This document shows, piece by piece, positions 37,801-50,260 of a stretch of 64,000 nt of DNA. The stretch comes from Prunella strophiata (lineage: Eukaryota > Chordata > Aves > Passeriformes > Prunellidae). The translations under genes and the position numbers were made by a program. Where the stretch lies: assembly GCA_036583965.1 (NCBI GenBank), contig JAZBQD010000013.1:3078144-3142143 (forward strand), in the 5' to 3' direction. A model generated the notes under the pieces. The model had not been told where the DNA came from, made no database searches, and was given only the letters and a program-made list of their open reading frames with translations. Within the stretch, counting starts at the first letter, position 1; each line of letters begins with the position of its first letter.

Positions 37801-40800
37801 TAGTATCTTCATCCTCAGAAAGGAGCTAAAACCTTACAAGTCTATCTTGGTGTAAGTTTTACTGTCTGTAGTGTGTCCGAGCTGTTTTCTTGCTGCTTTA
37901 ATTCTTTTGAGCAGTAACATTACATCTTGTGCAATGTGTTGGTGTTCTGAATTTTTTATCTGGGGGAAAATGGCTTGTGCATCATGTCATTTTTTGTGTT
38001 TGCACAGTATCTAAGGTATTTAAAGAATACTAAATATATTGAACAGTATCAGTGCTGTTAGCAGAGCTGATAGTCACATGGTTCTCGTTGTACCTGCAGA
38101 CTTGTAACGCTTCCTTTGCCACTCGTGACCGGCTGCGCTCGCACCTGGCGTGTCACGAGGACAAAGTCCCGTGCCAGGTGTGCGGCAAGTACCTGCGAGC
38201 AGCGTACATGGCAGATCACCTGAAGAAGCACAGCGAAGGACCAAGCAATTTCTGCACTATCTGTAACCGAGGTAATGAAGAAACTGTTTTGTTATTCCAC
38301 TGGGATGGGACAGCACTCGAGGGGAGCTGTAAGGCTGCGTGACTCTCTGCAACAGGAGGAGGTTGTACCCTGTTTGTGTACATACTCTGCTTTTCCTGCT
38401 GAATACTTCACCCTGAAACTGATGGAGTATAGGTCTGGCCTTTTCACATGGCAGGTAGTTCCCAAAGAAACACAGTTTAAATCTGAAGCAAATTTTATTT
38501 GCTAAATAGCCAGATCCCTATACAATAACCCTGATAAGTTGCCTTGCTGCTGTTCGACATACATTTTTTTTTTTTTTTTTTTTTCCTATATCTGATTACA
38601 CTTGAGCCCTTGCAGTCAGTTTGGAAGAAGGATGTTTTTGTATCTTTGAGATACATATCAAGTTGAGAATCATACACTGAACATATATCTACATTGTGTT
38701 ACTAAGTTTTACTTAACCTCCTGGTGCTATAGAGTCAAGCTGCTTCTCCCTCTCAACACAAGAAATTGCTTTTGTACTAATGTACATTTATAAAACATAC
38801 TTTGTAAAGAGCACTAGAAATGTGGTTTATCTTTATTTGTACAAATACAGCATTTCACAGTTGGAAGGGACCCATAAAGATCACCAAGTCCAACTCCCTG
38901 CTCCATGCAGCACTATGTTAAACTAAACCATATGACTAAGCTTGTGAAGCTTTTCCATCTCTTTGTGGTACTCTTCAGTAGGAGAGAGTTGGAAATTTAG
39001 GCTTTGTGGGATGTAAGGCAAGCTGGAAAATTTATTTTGACTTACTGGTGGTTTTTCTTGAGGGATTAATTCACAACTTCAAAATGCCTTTTTGGCTCAC
39101 AAAGGTATACATAGCTAGTAGATGTCAGAAGAGATTGCTGCCGTGTTTTGGGATCTTGTTTTTTCTGATGAGTCTTTTTTCCTGACATGTCTTCTTTTTT
39201 CTAGTTTAAGAGAGGTGAAATCTTTTGAGAAAATAAAGCTCTTTTGTGTTTAATGTGCAGACTGTTCAGGGAGCTTATGGCATTGATGAGTAATGAGACT
39301 TTAAATTGCAAGGGAGGTGTTTCCTAGTTGAGCAGTCTATAAATTCTGAAAGTGATGTTATCAGTGTGAATGGAAAAAGCATCTGGGTTGAAAATCTTCA
39401 GGTTTTGAAGCTCTAGGTAGATGGTGTGAAATGAAGCTTGCCCTCCTTTTCAGCTGAAGGCCTGGCTTCTGCAAAACAGCTTAAGCTTGTCCCGATTATT
39501 TTTGTGGCAACAGCATGGAAGATATTGTTTGAGATCCAGGTGCTATCCTGCTCTCCTTCCGTTGAACATAGTGCCAAACAGAAGCTCAGAGGGGTTGGGA
39601 GGAATTGACTTGTTTCCACGATTTGTAAGCTTGAATTTCAACTTAACTACCACTGGATGTCACTGCAGCTCTTTGGAAATGGAGCCAGTGTGACAAAGAG
39701 AGACCCGGCACTCAAACAATAAAATGACTAAGTGGTTTATTCACAGTTTACAAGTCTAAATATGCAGTGGGAATTTAAATAAAATGTATACTTCTCTGTA
39801 GAAGGATAGGAAACCTGTTGTACAGCAAACTTTAAGCAACTACTTTCTTCTTACCATTTGTGTATTTCATGGGAGTTGTCAGAATTGTCTGCTGTGAATT
39901 TCAGTTTACATCAGGATTTTAAAAATGTATTTATGAATAATTAATAATGTTTAATTTCATAGGAAGTGTTAAAATTCATAGGAAGGGGAAGCTACAGACT
40001 GGATTTGTCAAACAATTGTGTTGTAAACTCATTGTTTTTTTGATTATAGATTTATAAATATTGATTATAGATTTATGATCAATGACAGCAGAATTTTTAA
40101 TCCCAGGTGTTCTAGAATCAAAGTATAATGTTCACTGTGTTAGATAGTTATTTTTTAAATTGTAGGGCCTGGCAAGATGAAGTCTAATGGAAAATTTCTG
40201 GATTAGAAATATCTATTTGATAGGCATTGCTGCAGTCAGAAGCCACACACAGTAACCTGATCACAGCTGTGCCATGGCTGAGGTGCTTGTGCAGAGAGAT
40301 TTTGTTTATTCTTCCCTTGGCTAATGTGCTGATGTATTTTTTAATTGAAACATAGCTGGTTCTGGATATAGTAATTGTCAGCCTCTGGATATAGTAATTG
40401 TCAAGCAAGAATGCTCTACAAGTTCAAACTGCTTGTGGAGAGAATTTTGGATGTTGGCCACAAAAAAAAAAAGTGGATGAAAAGGTGACATTCTCAGTGT
40501 TAATGACAGACTTGGACTCCCTCTGGACTGAAGGCTTTTCTGTGGAACTTAATGAAGTGTCTGATATTGTTTTAAAGGTTTAATGGCTTTAGGAGATGGG
40601 GATGGGACTCAGTGCCTGGCAGAAAGCAGTACTGCCAGTTGTTTGCCATGTCATGTGGTTCATTTGTTTATCATACCTATTTCTTTTACAATGTGGCAAT
40701 ATAATTTAAAAAACTACCATCTGTGATTTGATGTTTTTTTCCAGGTTGTTTTCTTACTAGAGGTCTTTATACTTAGAGTAATCATGGCAGCAATTAAATC

Positions 40801-43800
40801 TTGTTAAATCAGGGAAACAGTGAAGTGGTTCTGGGGGGTTTTGTGTTGATTTGTTTGTTTTGTTTTGTTTTTTTTTCCCTGGGATTTTGGGGTTTGTTTT
40901 GGTTTGTTTTTCTTTTTTGGTTTGGTATTTTGTTGGTGGTGTTTTTTTTTCCTTGAAGAATTTGTCTAAAATGTGCTTAAAAACTAATCCTGAAGCCTCA
41001 CATGTTTAGACAAATTCTCTTTAATAGGTTTAAATAAAGAAGACATGCTCCTGTTGTGTTGTTACACAATCTTCTATTACCATCCTTAGGAACTTTATTT
41101 GCTTGTGTGGGCTTTTTCAAAGTATTCAAGAGATTAATGACTTTGGCAGGTCTAGAGCTGGTACTTAGTAACAACACCTGCAACTCAGAAGTTTGGGTTT
41201 ATGTTTCAAACACATACACATTGTTTGTTTCACAGAATCAAATTAGTTAGGAAAAGGGTAAATACTCCAATCACAAATGAGAATTTATTTTTCATGCTGA
41301 GTTCTTGTGCATTTCATGGGAGATGGAGTCCAGTAAAACAAGACACATTCTCCTCATGTTCCAGCTAAATCCAAATTACCATTTTTGAACAAGGAGCATC
41401 CTGCAATTATTTCTATAGTTTATCTCCTTATAGATCTTATCTAAGAGATCAAGGGATAGGTCCCATTTATATAAAGGAGATAATTTCCTCTCTATACATG
41501 TTTTTAATATTGGTTCTTCTGGTATGAAGAAACAATCTGTCTTGTAAAGTGTATGAGTAAAGCAATAAATACATTCCTGCTCTGAAAAATACTGCCACTT
41601 ATCCTCTGGATTAGTCTGACTTTGCTCTGAAAGAGACTTTTAAGAGTAAAGGATTATGGTCTATAAACCCCCATCTTCCTAGGACAGGCATTCATAATTA
41701 AAGTCTGGTGGAGATAAAAAGGCCAGTGCTAAGTGCTTCAGGAAAAAATTAGGATGAAAACAACCCCAAAAAAGTCTCCCTTTAAACAGTTTCCCATGAA
41801 GCAGTTGGCATTCTTATGGTTTTGATGGAAGTTGATGACTCACATGTTCATCTGCCAAGTGCATAAAGGGGAGCTAACACACTTTGCAGCAGTTTTCATT
41901 CTATAAAACAATGTACTCTACAAATAGAACTGCAGAGTTCAGGAAAAGTACTGTGTGTGGAGATTACAGGTTCAGATTTTCCTGTGTCAGTTGTGGTGTA
42001 GAAAAACACTGAATACCTGCATGTAGTCCTTTTTTAATGGTTGGCAGTGAGATTTTAATGCATTTCTGCATCAAAGAGGTTGATATCAGCATGCATGTGG
42101 TTATTAGCCACTTGTGTGAAACAAGGAAAGTACCTCATAGGTGGAAGTGTCACCATTATATCTGAACTCTGTGCTCTTTTCTCTACCAGTCAAAGACCGG
42201 TTCTTTCAGGTCTACAGTGACTTTTTGGTATGTGTAAGAATATATTCTCTTGCTGCCCAGTGAGATTTTCAATGCAGCATTTTGTGTCTGAGGGTAGGTC
42301 TTGCATTATTTCAGGGGATAATGTCCTTACATGAATTCCCTGGATGACTTGGCCTTGGTGATTCTGCTCCACTGTATTTTGAGATTTGTATGTTCTTGGT
42401 TTCTTCAGTTGTGATTTATCTACTTTTCTGTACTTTTATCTTCAGCTCAGGGGTCCCAGCAACTACCTCTTGTTCATTCTCAGCAGCCTGCCCCTTTTCC
42501 CTTCAGCAGGTTGCTGTGGAGCTCTTGCTTTGAAGGTCCTGTATATATAATTCTTAATAACCTCTGGATAAAAGCCAGGGTAGAGGGATATTCTGTGTGC
42601 TAGGCACAGGGAAATCCAGTGTAAAGCCACATTTGTTATTAAATTCAACACCTGAAACTAACAGCTGCAGTCAGAAAATCCACCCAGAGAGGTGTGTAGT
42701 ATTTGGTTTGCAGCATTCTAATATATTATTATATATCATCAAATGTAAATGCAGTTATATCACTATAAAAATGGCTTTATGGTAGACTATCTACTCATAT
42801 TTTAAGGAAATTATTGTTATGAAAGTTCTCTTGCAAGGACTTGTGCTGTAAATGCTATATTGGTTTAAAAAAATCTAGGGCTTGGGTTTTCTCTCTCCAG
42901 AAAGAGAACCTGCAATCTCTGGGTCTACAATGGTGAACCTTGTGTTGTGTTCTTAGGTGTTAGTGGAAAACGTTTCTAACATGAAAGTGCCATAATACTC
43001 TGTTCAAAATATAACAGAAAATTAAGCTGGTTGGTGGTGGCAGCTTTACCTCTGTAGGAAGTCTTTAAAACTCTGTCCTCCTTGTGCCTCATATGTGGTC
43101 CAAATGTACTCGTAGTAACTGCAAATCTTATTGAGGTTGAATTTAAAAACTTTCCAAAGTATATGTGAGAAAAGTCATTGCATTAAAGAAAAATGACATA
43201 TTTGTGAGACTTTTAAAAATACATTTTAAAAAGCACATGCATAAATGTAAAAAACCGATCTGTTCAGAAATCAATTGTTTGATATATATGTTTTTATTTT
43301 CAGTGTTTGGCTGCTTACAAATCAGACCTAATAAAAATACCAAAATTTATTTTTAGTACTTTTTGTTAACTGTAGACAAAATATGAGTCCTAGTATATTT
43401 TTTAAAACTCAGGTGAGCTGAGTCAGGAAATGTTTTTCAAAAATTACTGTAGAGTAAAACTGTATACCTAAAAAAGTCAATAGTTTCAGCTTTCTGCCTT
43501 CTGGAAGTCATTATAAGTGCTAGAAACCTAAGGGGAAAGTGCACTAAACCAGTGAGGGTTGTTACTAGATAGCATTCCTTCAGATCTTAACAGCACAAAA
43601 TCAACTAATTGGAACGATCTTTCAATATCAGCAGATGACAAAAGCATTTTAAGTAAAATAAATAAAACAAAAAAATGGTGAAGAGACATGGGTGCCTTTT
43701 TGTATGATGTCTCTTCTGCCTTTTTTTCCAGAAAGTTTCACGTCATCTGCTAGGTTTGCTTACACAGAATTTGTTTTTAAGGAGGCTGTTCTCTCTTTGT

Positions 43801-46353
43801 GACTAACAAAAAGCAAACTCAGTCTGATGAAGAGTGTGCATTGCATTACTGCCTGAGGATGACAGGACTCCTACGTGAGCATGTCAGAGGGAACTGGTGG
43901 AACAGCAGCTTTGCAATAGGGAGCAGGAGCAAGAGAGAGATGAAAGGAACAGGGAAGGCAGATGTGTGTCTTTGCTGGTGGCAGGATCTCATCTCCTTTT
44001 ATCTTGTTTAGGTTTCTCCTCTGCCTCCTACTTAAAGGTCCATGTTAAAACCCACCACGGTGTTCCCCTTCCCCAGGTCTCCAGGCACCAGGAGTCCATC
44101 CCGAATGGGGGAGCAGCGTTCCACTGCGTCAGGACCTATGGCATCAAAGGCAAGAGACTCGCTGCTCTGCACCTTGCTGCTCTGTGCAGAACTTTGTGTT
44201 GTGGGGTGTTGGGCTGGGCACCAGAAAGGGGAGGGAAGAAGGACAGGGAAAATACTGGAGAGAAGCTTAGGGAGATGCAGAGAAATTCCATAGCATCACG
44301 TAGGATGTAATACCTGTCATTGGATAGACAATTTAGGCAAGTATAGGGGAAGGGAATGGACAGAGAGGAGTATGTGAAGCTTTGGCAGCTTCTTCGATTT
44401 GGAAGATTGAAAAAGCCATGTTAGTTCATCTTAACCCTCTTCCTTGGAGCAGTCAGCATCTGAATTTTGCCTGAGGGCAAATTTATTATTCCCGCTCCCC
44501 TTGAATCTTGCGTCAGTCAAACCCTGTTTCTGGTTTTGCTAGGAGCCACACTGCACATGCAGCCAGCTGTCTGAAGCTAAACTTACACTTCTAAATGCAG
44601 TTGTTGGGGAGGAGAGTTGAAGGGTGATAATAGTACTGGTGCTTTCTTGTTTTGACATTCATTTAACTTGGTGGGGGAGAAAAAGATGTTATTGTAAGCA
44701 TAGCTGAGGAGTATTTCTGAATAAGTAAAGCAGTGTGTTTACTTGTGTAGAATAGTTTTCTGCTTCTTGGTTTGAGCTGTCAATATTCCTGGTGAAAGTG
44801 AAACATCAGAAAATTCTTCAAAGCCATGCTTGTTCTGTTTTTTTTCTAGCCCAGGAGAACACAGTGGGCTGGGTTGAACAAACGCTGTGCCAGCAGAAAG
44901 CTTGAGTTGTGTAATTTTTTCTGTTGAAGTCTTGATAGAGTTACTACAGAAGCCCTTTAGTTTTGGGTGGTGTGCTGACTTAACAAGAGATTTATTCCAG
45001 CTCAGTGGTGTATTGATTTCATGCATATCCTGTTAGGTTTGTAATGCTGAGTCCAGAGCAAATCTGTCTTTTGGGTTGTGCCAAGTGGTTCTTTGGTCTC
45101 TTAGAGTTAATAGTAGGTACAGCCTGTTTGTATTCAGAGGCTCCTTTAGTGAGCACGTCTGGGTTTCTCACGCTCATTCACATGCACTGAGCAAAAAAGT
45201 GTGGACAAACTTCCTTGGCATAATGCCAGAGGAGAATGGGGAAGACTCCAAACATACCAATGGCTTTGCCAGGAAATATATCCAAATAACTTAAATAACG
45301 TCCCTAACCTCTCTGCTTTTTCACGCTGTAGTATTTAAAGACAGAACAATTTTAGGTTGTGAAGTTAACTTCTAACAGTGTTGCACTTGTGAAAAAGAGT
45401 TCCTTGAGACTAAATGGAATTGCACTTCTTAAATTGCAGTAGCTGACTGCTGTTTTGCTGAGTGTTTCCAGGTTTCTTCACATCTTGCTGCAGCCTGTTG
45501 TACTTCCTGAAGTTTCTAGGCTCTCCCCCAAAGTATCAACAGCATTTCAGAAATGTGCAAGTGAATTACACAGTTGAAAACTCATCATTAGGTCCATCCT
45601 TTTGTAGTGTCTGAGGTGTAAACATTGTGAGACATCCTTGGGATTCAAGAAGTGTTATTTGAACCAGAGACCCATTATGGTTGCATTCAGTACCACGACA
45701 GATCCCTAATGAAACCCCAGCTGTTGCTCTGATAGCAGCCTGGTGGTTTGGAAAGAGGACCTGTGCTCAAGGGCTTTAGGATATGAGGGACTGGATGTTA
45801 AGTGTGTATCATTCTGTTGTGACAGACATTAATGTGACCAGGTGGTAACCAATCTAATTTATTTTAATGTGTGTTTAATATCTTCCTTTGGAAGCCAAGA
45901 TTCTGAAAACTTCTCTCTTTTCTTTTTCCCATAGAAGGCCAGAAATGTTCACATTCGGACCCGATTGAGAGTTCTGATTCATATGGAGACCTCTCTGACA
46001 CCAGTGACCTCAAGACTCCTGAGAAACAGAGCACCAATGGGTCCTTCTCGTGTGACATGGCAGGCAGCAAAAACAAAATGGAGATGGAAGGAGAGAAGAA
46101 GTACCCGTGCCCCGAATGCGGCAGCTTTTTCAGATCCAAGTCTTATCTGAACAAACACATACAGAAAGTGCACGTCAGGGCCCTTGGTGGCCCACTGGGG
46201 GACCTGGGTCCTGCTCTAGGATCCCCCTTCTCACCCCAACAGAACATGTCTCTTCTGGAGTCGTTTGGGTTTCAGATCGTCCAGTCAGCATTTGCATCGT
46301 CCCTAGTGGATCCAGAGGTCGACCAGCAACCAATGGGGCCAGAGGGGAAATGA
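28834..46353 (+). CDS. PATZ1: PATZ1, BTB/AT-hook/C2H2 zinc-finger transcription factor, complete long form
   Basis: Nuclear transcription regulator (MAZR/ZNF278). Exons: 28834-30119, 32478-32541, 38100-38271, 44012-44149, 45935-46353. They total 2079 nt, giving 692 residues (human long form 687). The protein starts MERVSEAAACGPSSGCYTYQ. The BTB domain spans roughly residues 15-165 and is split by a Gly/Ala-rich loop at about 79-112, a feature of this family. An AT-hook (RGRGRPRK) is at about 269-276. C2H2-type fingers begin with cysteines near residues 299, 362, 390, 420, 449, 475, 502 and 612. That is eight by my count, some often not counted. The last residues are QQPMGPEGK. Three introns are GT-AG; intron 4 uses GC-AG. 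The frame is open upstream of the ATG to 28429 without another ATG. Confidence 0.98.
30305..30515 (+). mobile_element. MIR-like SINE in PATZ1 intron 1
   Basis: A long, decayed match to the MIR consensus in order: GGGAGTCAGCTGGCTTCTGG, CCCAGCTTTGTCCCA, GTCCTTGGGCAAATCA, CTGTGAAATGGG, then AATAATGACCTGCCTCACAG. It begins less than 200 bp after the exon 1 donor. An L2/CORE-SINE relative is an alternative. Confidence 0.75.
32376..32411 (+). repeat. Poly(T) tract in PATZ1 intron 1
   Basis: A T-rich run interrupted by a few C, about 70 bp upstream of the exon 2 acceptor. It is probably a simple repeat. It could contribute pyrimidines, but the acceptor has its own short tract. Confidence 0.8.
38851..38950 (-). 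mobile_element. CR1 LINE fragment in PATZ1 intron 3
   Basis: Plus-strand text CACAGTTGGAAGGGACCCAT, then AAAGATCACCAAGTCCAACT, then CCCTGCTCC is the reverse complement of the CR1 3' end. The element therefore lies antisense to PATZ1. It is short and 5'-truncated. Confidence 0.8.
40041..40076 (+). repeat. Short tandem duplication, 21-bp period
   Basis: TGATTATAGATTTAT occurs at 40041 and again at 40062. It lies in PATZ1 intron 3 and has no evident function. Confidence 0.8.
40361..40403 (+). repeat. Short tandem duplication, 23-bp period
   Basis: TCTGGATATAGTAATTGTCA occurs at 40361-40380 and identically at 40384-40403, separated by GCC. The perfect identity suggests a recent slip. Confidence 0.9.
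40838..40955 (+). repeat. G/T low-complexity stretch
   Basis: About 120 bp made almost only of T and G (TTTG, TTTTG and GGGG runs) in PATZ1 intron 3. It is a simple repeat with nothing else visible. Confidence 0.8.
44150..44151 (+). other. PATZ1: Non-canonical GC splice donor of PATZ1 intron 4
   Basis: The exon ends ATCAAAG and the intron begins GCAAGAG. Homology (TYG-K then EGQKCSH in human) fixes the junction: the last G joins AA from the exon at 45935 to give Glu. No GT donor is available nearby. AG|GCAAG is the usual form of the rare GC-AG class. Confidence 0.88.
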
Positions 46354-47250
46354 GATCAGTTGGATCTTAACAGAGCAAAGCAGCAGTCTGGCTATAATGA
46401 TAAGATGCTGTGAATGAAAGAGGAAATAATGAAATTTGGTTCTATAGCTGAGAATTTTTTATTCATTTTAGCTTCCTTCTTTGTCTCATGCCCTACCCCA
46501 CCTTTAAACCTTCACTGGGGAGAGGGAGAAAATGCTTCTTTAGCTGATAAATTACAGAAGATGGTGGCCTTGAATAGGAGACATGACCCAAAACAAATGG
46601 AGCTTTAGAGGCTGCTGGTGGTGTTTTGTTTGTGTTCTTTGAGAGTAATCAAAAGTTACCAGCACTGGTCTGAGAATGAGACAGTCCTAGTGACCGAGGC
46701 ACCTGGGGAGCTGCAGCTACAGGGAGCTGTGATTTTGTTCTCTCTCTATTCCCCTGCCCTCCCTAAACTCCCCCAGAAAAACAGTAAGTTTAAAAAACAG
46801 ACCCATTATTGAATATAATGTTAAGTAAAATGCCCCATGATTCCTAGCAGGTTACAATGCAGTTGTCCTTTTAAAACCAGAAACATTTAAAGAAGGTGAG
46901 AGAATTTGATCCCCTTCTGCCTTTGTGAGGCTGTGAGTGCTGCAGCAGGACTGAACTGCTGAGAAAAATCACCTTTCAGAACAGGTTGTTTTTATTACTT
47001 TTGACTATTAAACTTGCTGTCAGGTTTTTAATTCTTTATTATTATTATTTTAGGACCTGTTGTAGTGAATTGCTACTGAAAAGCCAGTCTAAGGCGATAC
47101 ACAGAGCACTCGTAAAGCAGCAGTCACATTAGGGTTAGTATGATATTTTTTTTTTAGATGTACCATAATTAATAACTTGGCTAGTTGGTTGTTTTAAGTC
47201 TATGAAAGAAATAGTTTTTATGAAAATAAAAAAAGAAAAAAAAAAAAAAA
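46354..47250 (+). other. PATZ1: PATZ1 3' UTR
   Basis: Sequence after the stop to AATAAA at 47225-47230, which is followed by a genomic A-rich tract to about 47253. An earlier ATTAAA is near 47008. The A-tract makes internal priming of cDNA likely, so the true 3' end may lie further downstream. Confidence 0.6.
47225..47230 (+). terminator. PATZ1: PATZ1 candidate polyadenylation signal AATAAA
   Basis: The first canonical AATAAA after the PATZ1 stop, 872 bp downstream, next to an A-rich tract. It is plausible but not proven; longer 3' ends are possible. Confidence 0.5.
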
Positions 47251-50150
47251 AAACAGGAAGGAAAAATACCATTACAGTCTGGTTGACTGGTGCTCATTTT
47301 TCATGTGGGGACCTAGGGGATGAACACGATCAGCTATCGGGTTAACACTATGTACCACTGACTTGTTTAGTGTGAATAAACCCAGGGGTTCACAGAGTGA
47401 TTTTGGTTTAATTGGATTGGACTCTATTAAAGAAGTTAGTATGTTACTTTGCATCCCCTCGTTTTGTCTGGTTTTTGAGCAGTTTAGCCACCTGTCCAAA
47501 AGGTGTGCAAATGAGAGCCAGTAAATAATGTGAATCCCACTCTGCACTGTGCTGTATTCTCAGTGAGCTGGGCTCTTTGGCCAGTCGTGCTCTCCTGATC
47601 TGTCTCTAGTCAGGTTTGCAAAAGCCACTGTTACTCCTTTCTTTTCCAAATGAGGTGGGAATTGCAAACAGCATATCTTTGAAAAAGAATTGATCGCAAA
47701 ATGCAAAGAAGCTGCACTCCAGGCTGTTGGACATTCCATTTAATCTGAAAATACCACTTGTGCAGAAATAATGTCCTTTCTTAACCCTCCCTTTCCTTTC
47801 ATGTAACTAGTCACAGTTTTATGTACCAAACCCAGGTATAAATGTTGTTTAACACAGGGTTAGGAGTTAGGAATACTCTGAGTTTTAATTATGGTTCTGC
47901 TGTTGATGCTCAAAGTCACATAGAACAGTTTCCTGAATTTATTTTCATATCTGTGAAGAATCTTCTCTACATCACAATTCTTGAGAGAGTTATTGAGCAA
48001 AGGTTTAAGTAGTGATTTGGTAAACTGCTTTGTGTATTGAATGTTTTTTAAAAGGCCATCCTGAAGAGCCCATGTCCTGCACCAAACTTGCATCCCATGA
48101 AACAATACCTATCTCCATCATTTATACAGTGCTGGAGCAGGACAGACCCTCCTGGACCAGGTTCTCATTTGCTGCAGGAGATCTGTCTGTGTAATGCACA
48201 GAGACACAAAGTGTTGTTGTACCACAGCCTGCATTGCCCAGGTGCTTTTATCCAAACCCTGCAGCTGATGCTTAACTGATATTCCCAATTTGTTTTTATG
48301 TTAGAATTAGAGAGGTCTTTGTAAGTATATGGATTTTGGAATTACATTCTAAATTCTACAGAGTTAGAAGACCCAGATTCCCTCTTGTAAGAAGCTACTT
48401 TTTGTACTTGCTCTCCGCTATTATAAATCAAGGATGAATAATCAATGGCTTTCTCTTTATAGCACCAGCACTTTCTAAATTGAGAGCATGTTGCAGTGGA
48501 CTTGATGTTTTGCTATTAATCTGTGTTGGGAGACTGAAGGACATGTTCTTCTCCAGTCATCTCCTCCCAGAATCCTGGAATAGGTATGAGCCTCATTTAA
48601 AAGGAAAAACCAGTGAAACAAACAAACCCCACCACTAAAGCTTCATGGAATTGCTCTTGTACTGGTAAGATTAGTAGACAGGTAAAAACAGAGTATCTTA
48701 GAAAAGTGACAAAACATTTTAAAATACCTTACAAATCTAGTGCTGAGACAACTTTGTAAGCTGCCAAGCAAATCAGGAGAGAGCAGGCTTTCCAGTCAGC
48801 ACAACAATTTGTTGGGATTAGCAAATGTAGCTGCAGTCACTGATTTACTAATAGTTCATAATTAATCCACAAGGGAAACTTCTGTTGAACTGAGGCTGTA
48901 TGCTGAAGACAGAAGGTTTTTGTCCCCAGTGTTCCTGTATGCACTCAAAGAAGGTACATTAATCATAACATTCAACTCCAAAAGCAAAGTCCAGAGTATA
49001 GAATACTTTCATCCTACATTTAGCTCCCCTGACTTTAGTGTTACAAGTGGGTTGAATTTTGGCTGTATCTATCAGAATTTAATTTTGAATGCTACAGAAT
49101 TTGACCTGGTGAAACAAAAGCCTTTCTCTGAAAACGAAGCCTTCGAAAACTCTGTGTATTCTGCTTGTCAAAGAAAATGCTTACTAAGTTGTCATGAATA
49201 CATTGAATGAAAACTACTTACTTCTCAGTCTAGTGGACAGGGAAACAATTAGGCAGGAGGTTAACAATCCTGAAATGACAGTTCTAGATCATCCTAGTGT
49301 AAATGGGAGAGATTTGTACCAACACTGGAGGCTGGTGCAGGCTACTGCCAGTAGGAAGTTGGGCAGATCTTTAGCTGTGGTGTGTTTTCAGTGCTTTTTG
49401 CTTCTTTGGGAGCATACTGTTCCATTCTGGACAGTAATTTAATCTACATGCAAATTTTCTATTCTGTACTTTGGGAAATGCCTGTTTCTTACAGAACATG
49501 AGACAGATTCAAACAGAAAACTCAGCCTCACAAGTTCAGAGTTCAAAGGGAAGTATGTAACATGCCTTGAGCTGCAGCTTGTTGCTATTACATTTTATTT
49601 TTAATTGGTGTGTAGATGATAGTTCTGATTTGGGCCTTGCCTCCCTTCCTTGCCTTCCCCTTTGGAGGGACTGCAAGCCAATGTTTGAGTTGGTGCACAT
49701 GTCAAGAAGGAAACTGCAGTTCATGCAAATTTATATAATCAGACTTGTAGTATTTGTTTGTATTATAGGAGTCCCATAACCTCTCATCTGAGGCTCAAGC
49801 CTTGTGTATTAGGTATGATGAAAACATCTTTAGTCATTCATAATTTAAATATTAAAGACAGACAAGAAAGGAATAGATGCTTATAAGAGAATGAGTGAAA
49901 GATAAAGGACTAAAAACCACTTGCATGCATGCTTAAGTGTTGTCTTAAATGTGGGGGCACAAACTTCTCAGGCTTCTTTTGTTGCCTGAATTATAAATGT
50001 GAATCCAGAACAAATGCAAGGTAAAGCAACTTAATGTGCATTTTTTCCATACTGAGTTAAATTAGGTGACGTGACCTTGCATTTGTCATGTCTTAAATGT
50101 GTGTAAACAGTGTGGCTTACCTGACACATGACAATGTGCATGTGAGCTCC

Positions 50151-50260
50151 CAATCCTAAGTGATTTGCCCATGATGATATGGGAAATTGATAGCAGAACC
50201 AGAAATTGAACACAGATTTTTCCTTCTCTCAATCCAGTGCCTTAATTATAGTAGGGCAAA
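50151..50260 (-). mobile_element. MIR-like SINE fragment
   Basis: The text AAGTGATTTGCCCATGATGA, then TAGCAGAACCAGAAATTGAA, then CACAG, then CCAGTGCCTTAATTATAG follows the antisense MIR core (AGTGACTTGCCCAAGG, AGAGC-GGATTTGAACCCAG, CTCTTAACCAC) in order. Confidence 0.7.

Noticed and set aside
48920..49210. 96-codon plus-strand stretch with protein-like composition
   Set aside because: No ATG start (TTG), no clear acceptor and no recognised family; length is within chance for an 11-kb spacer.
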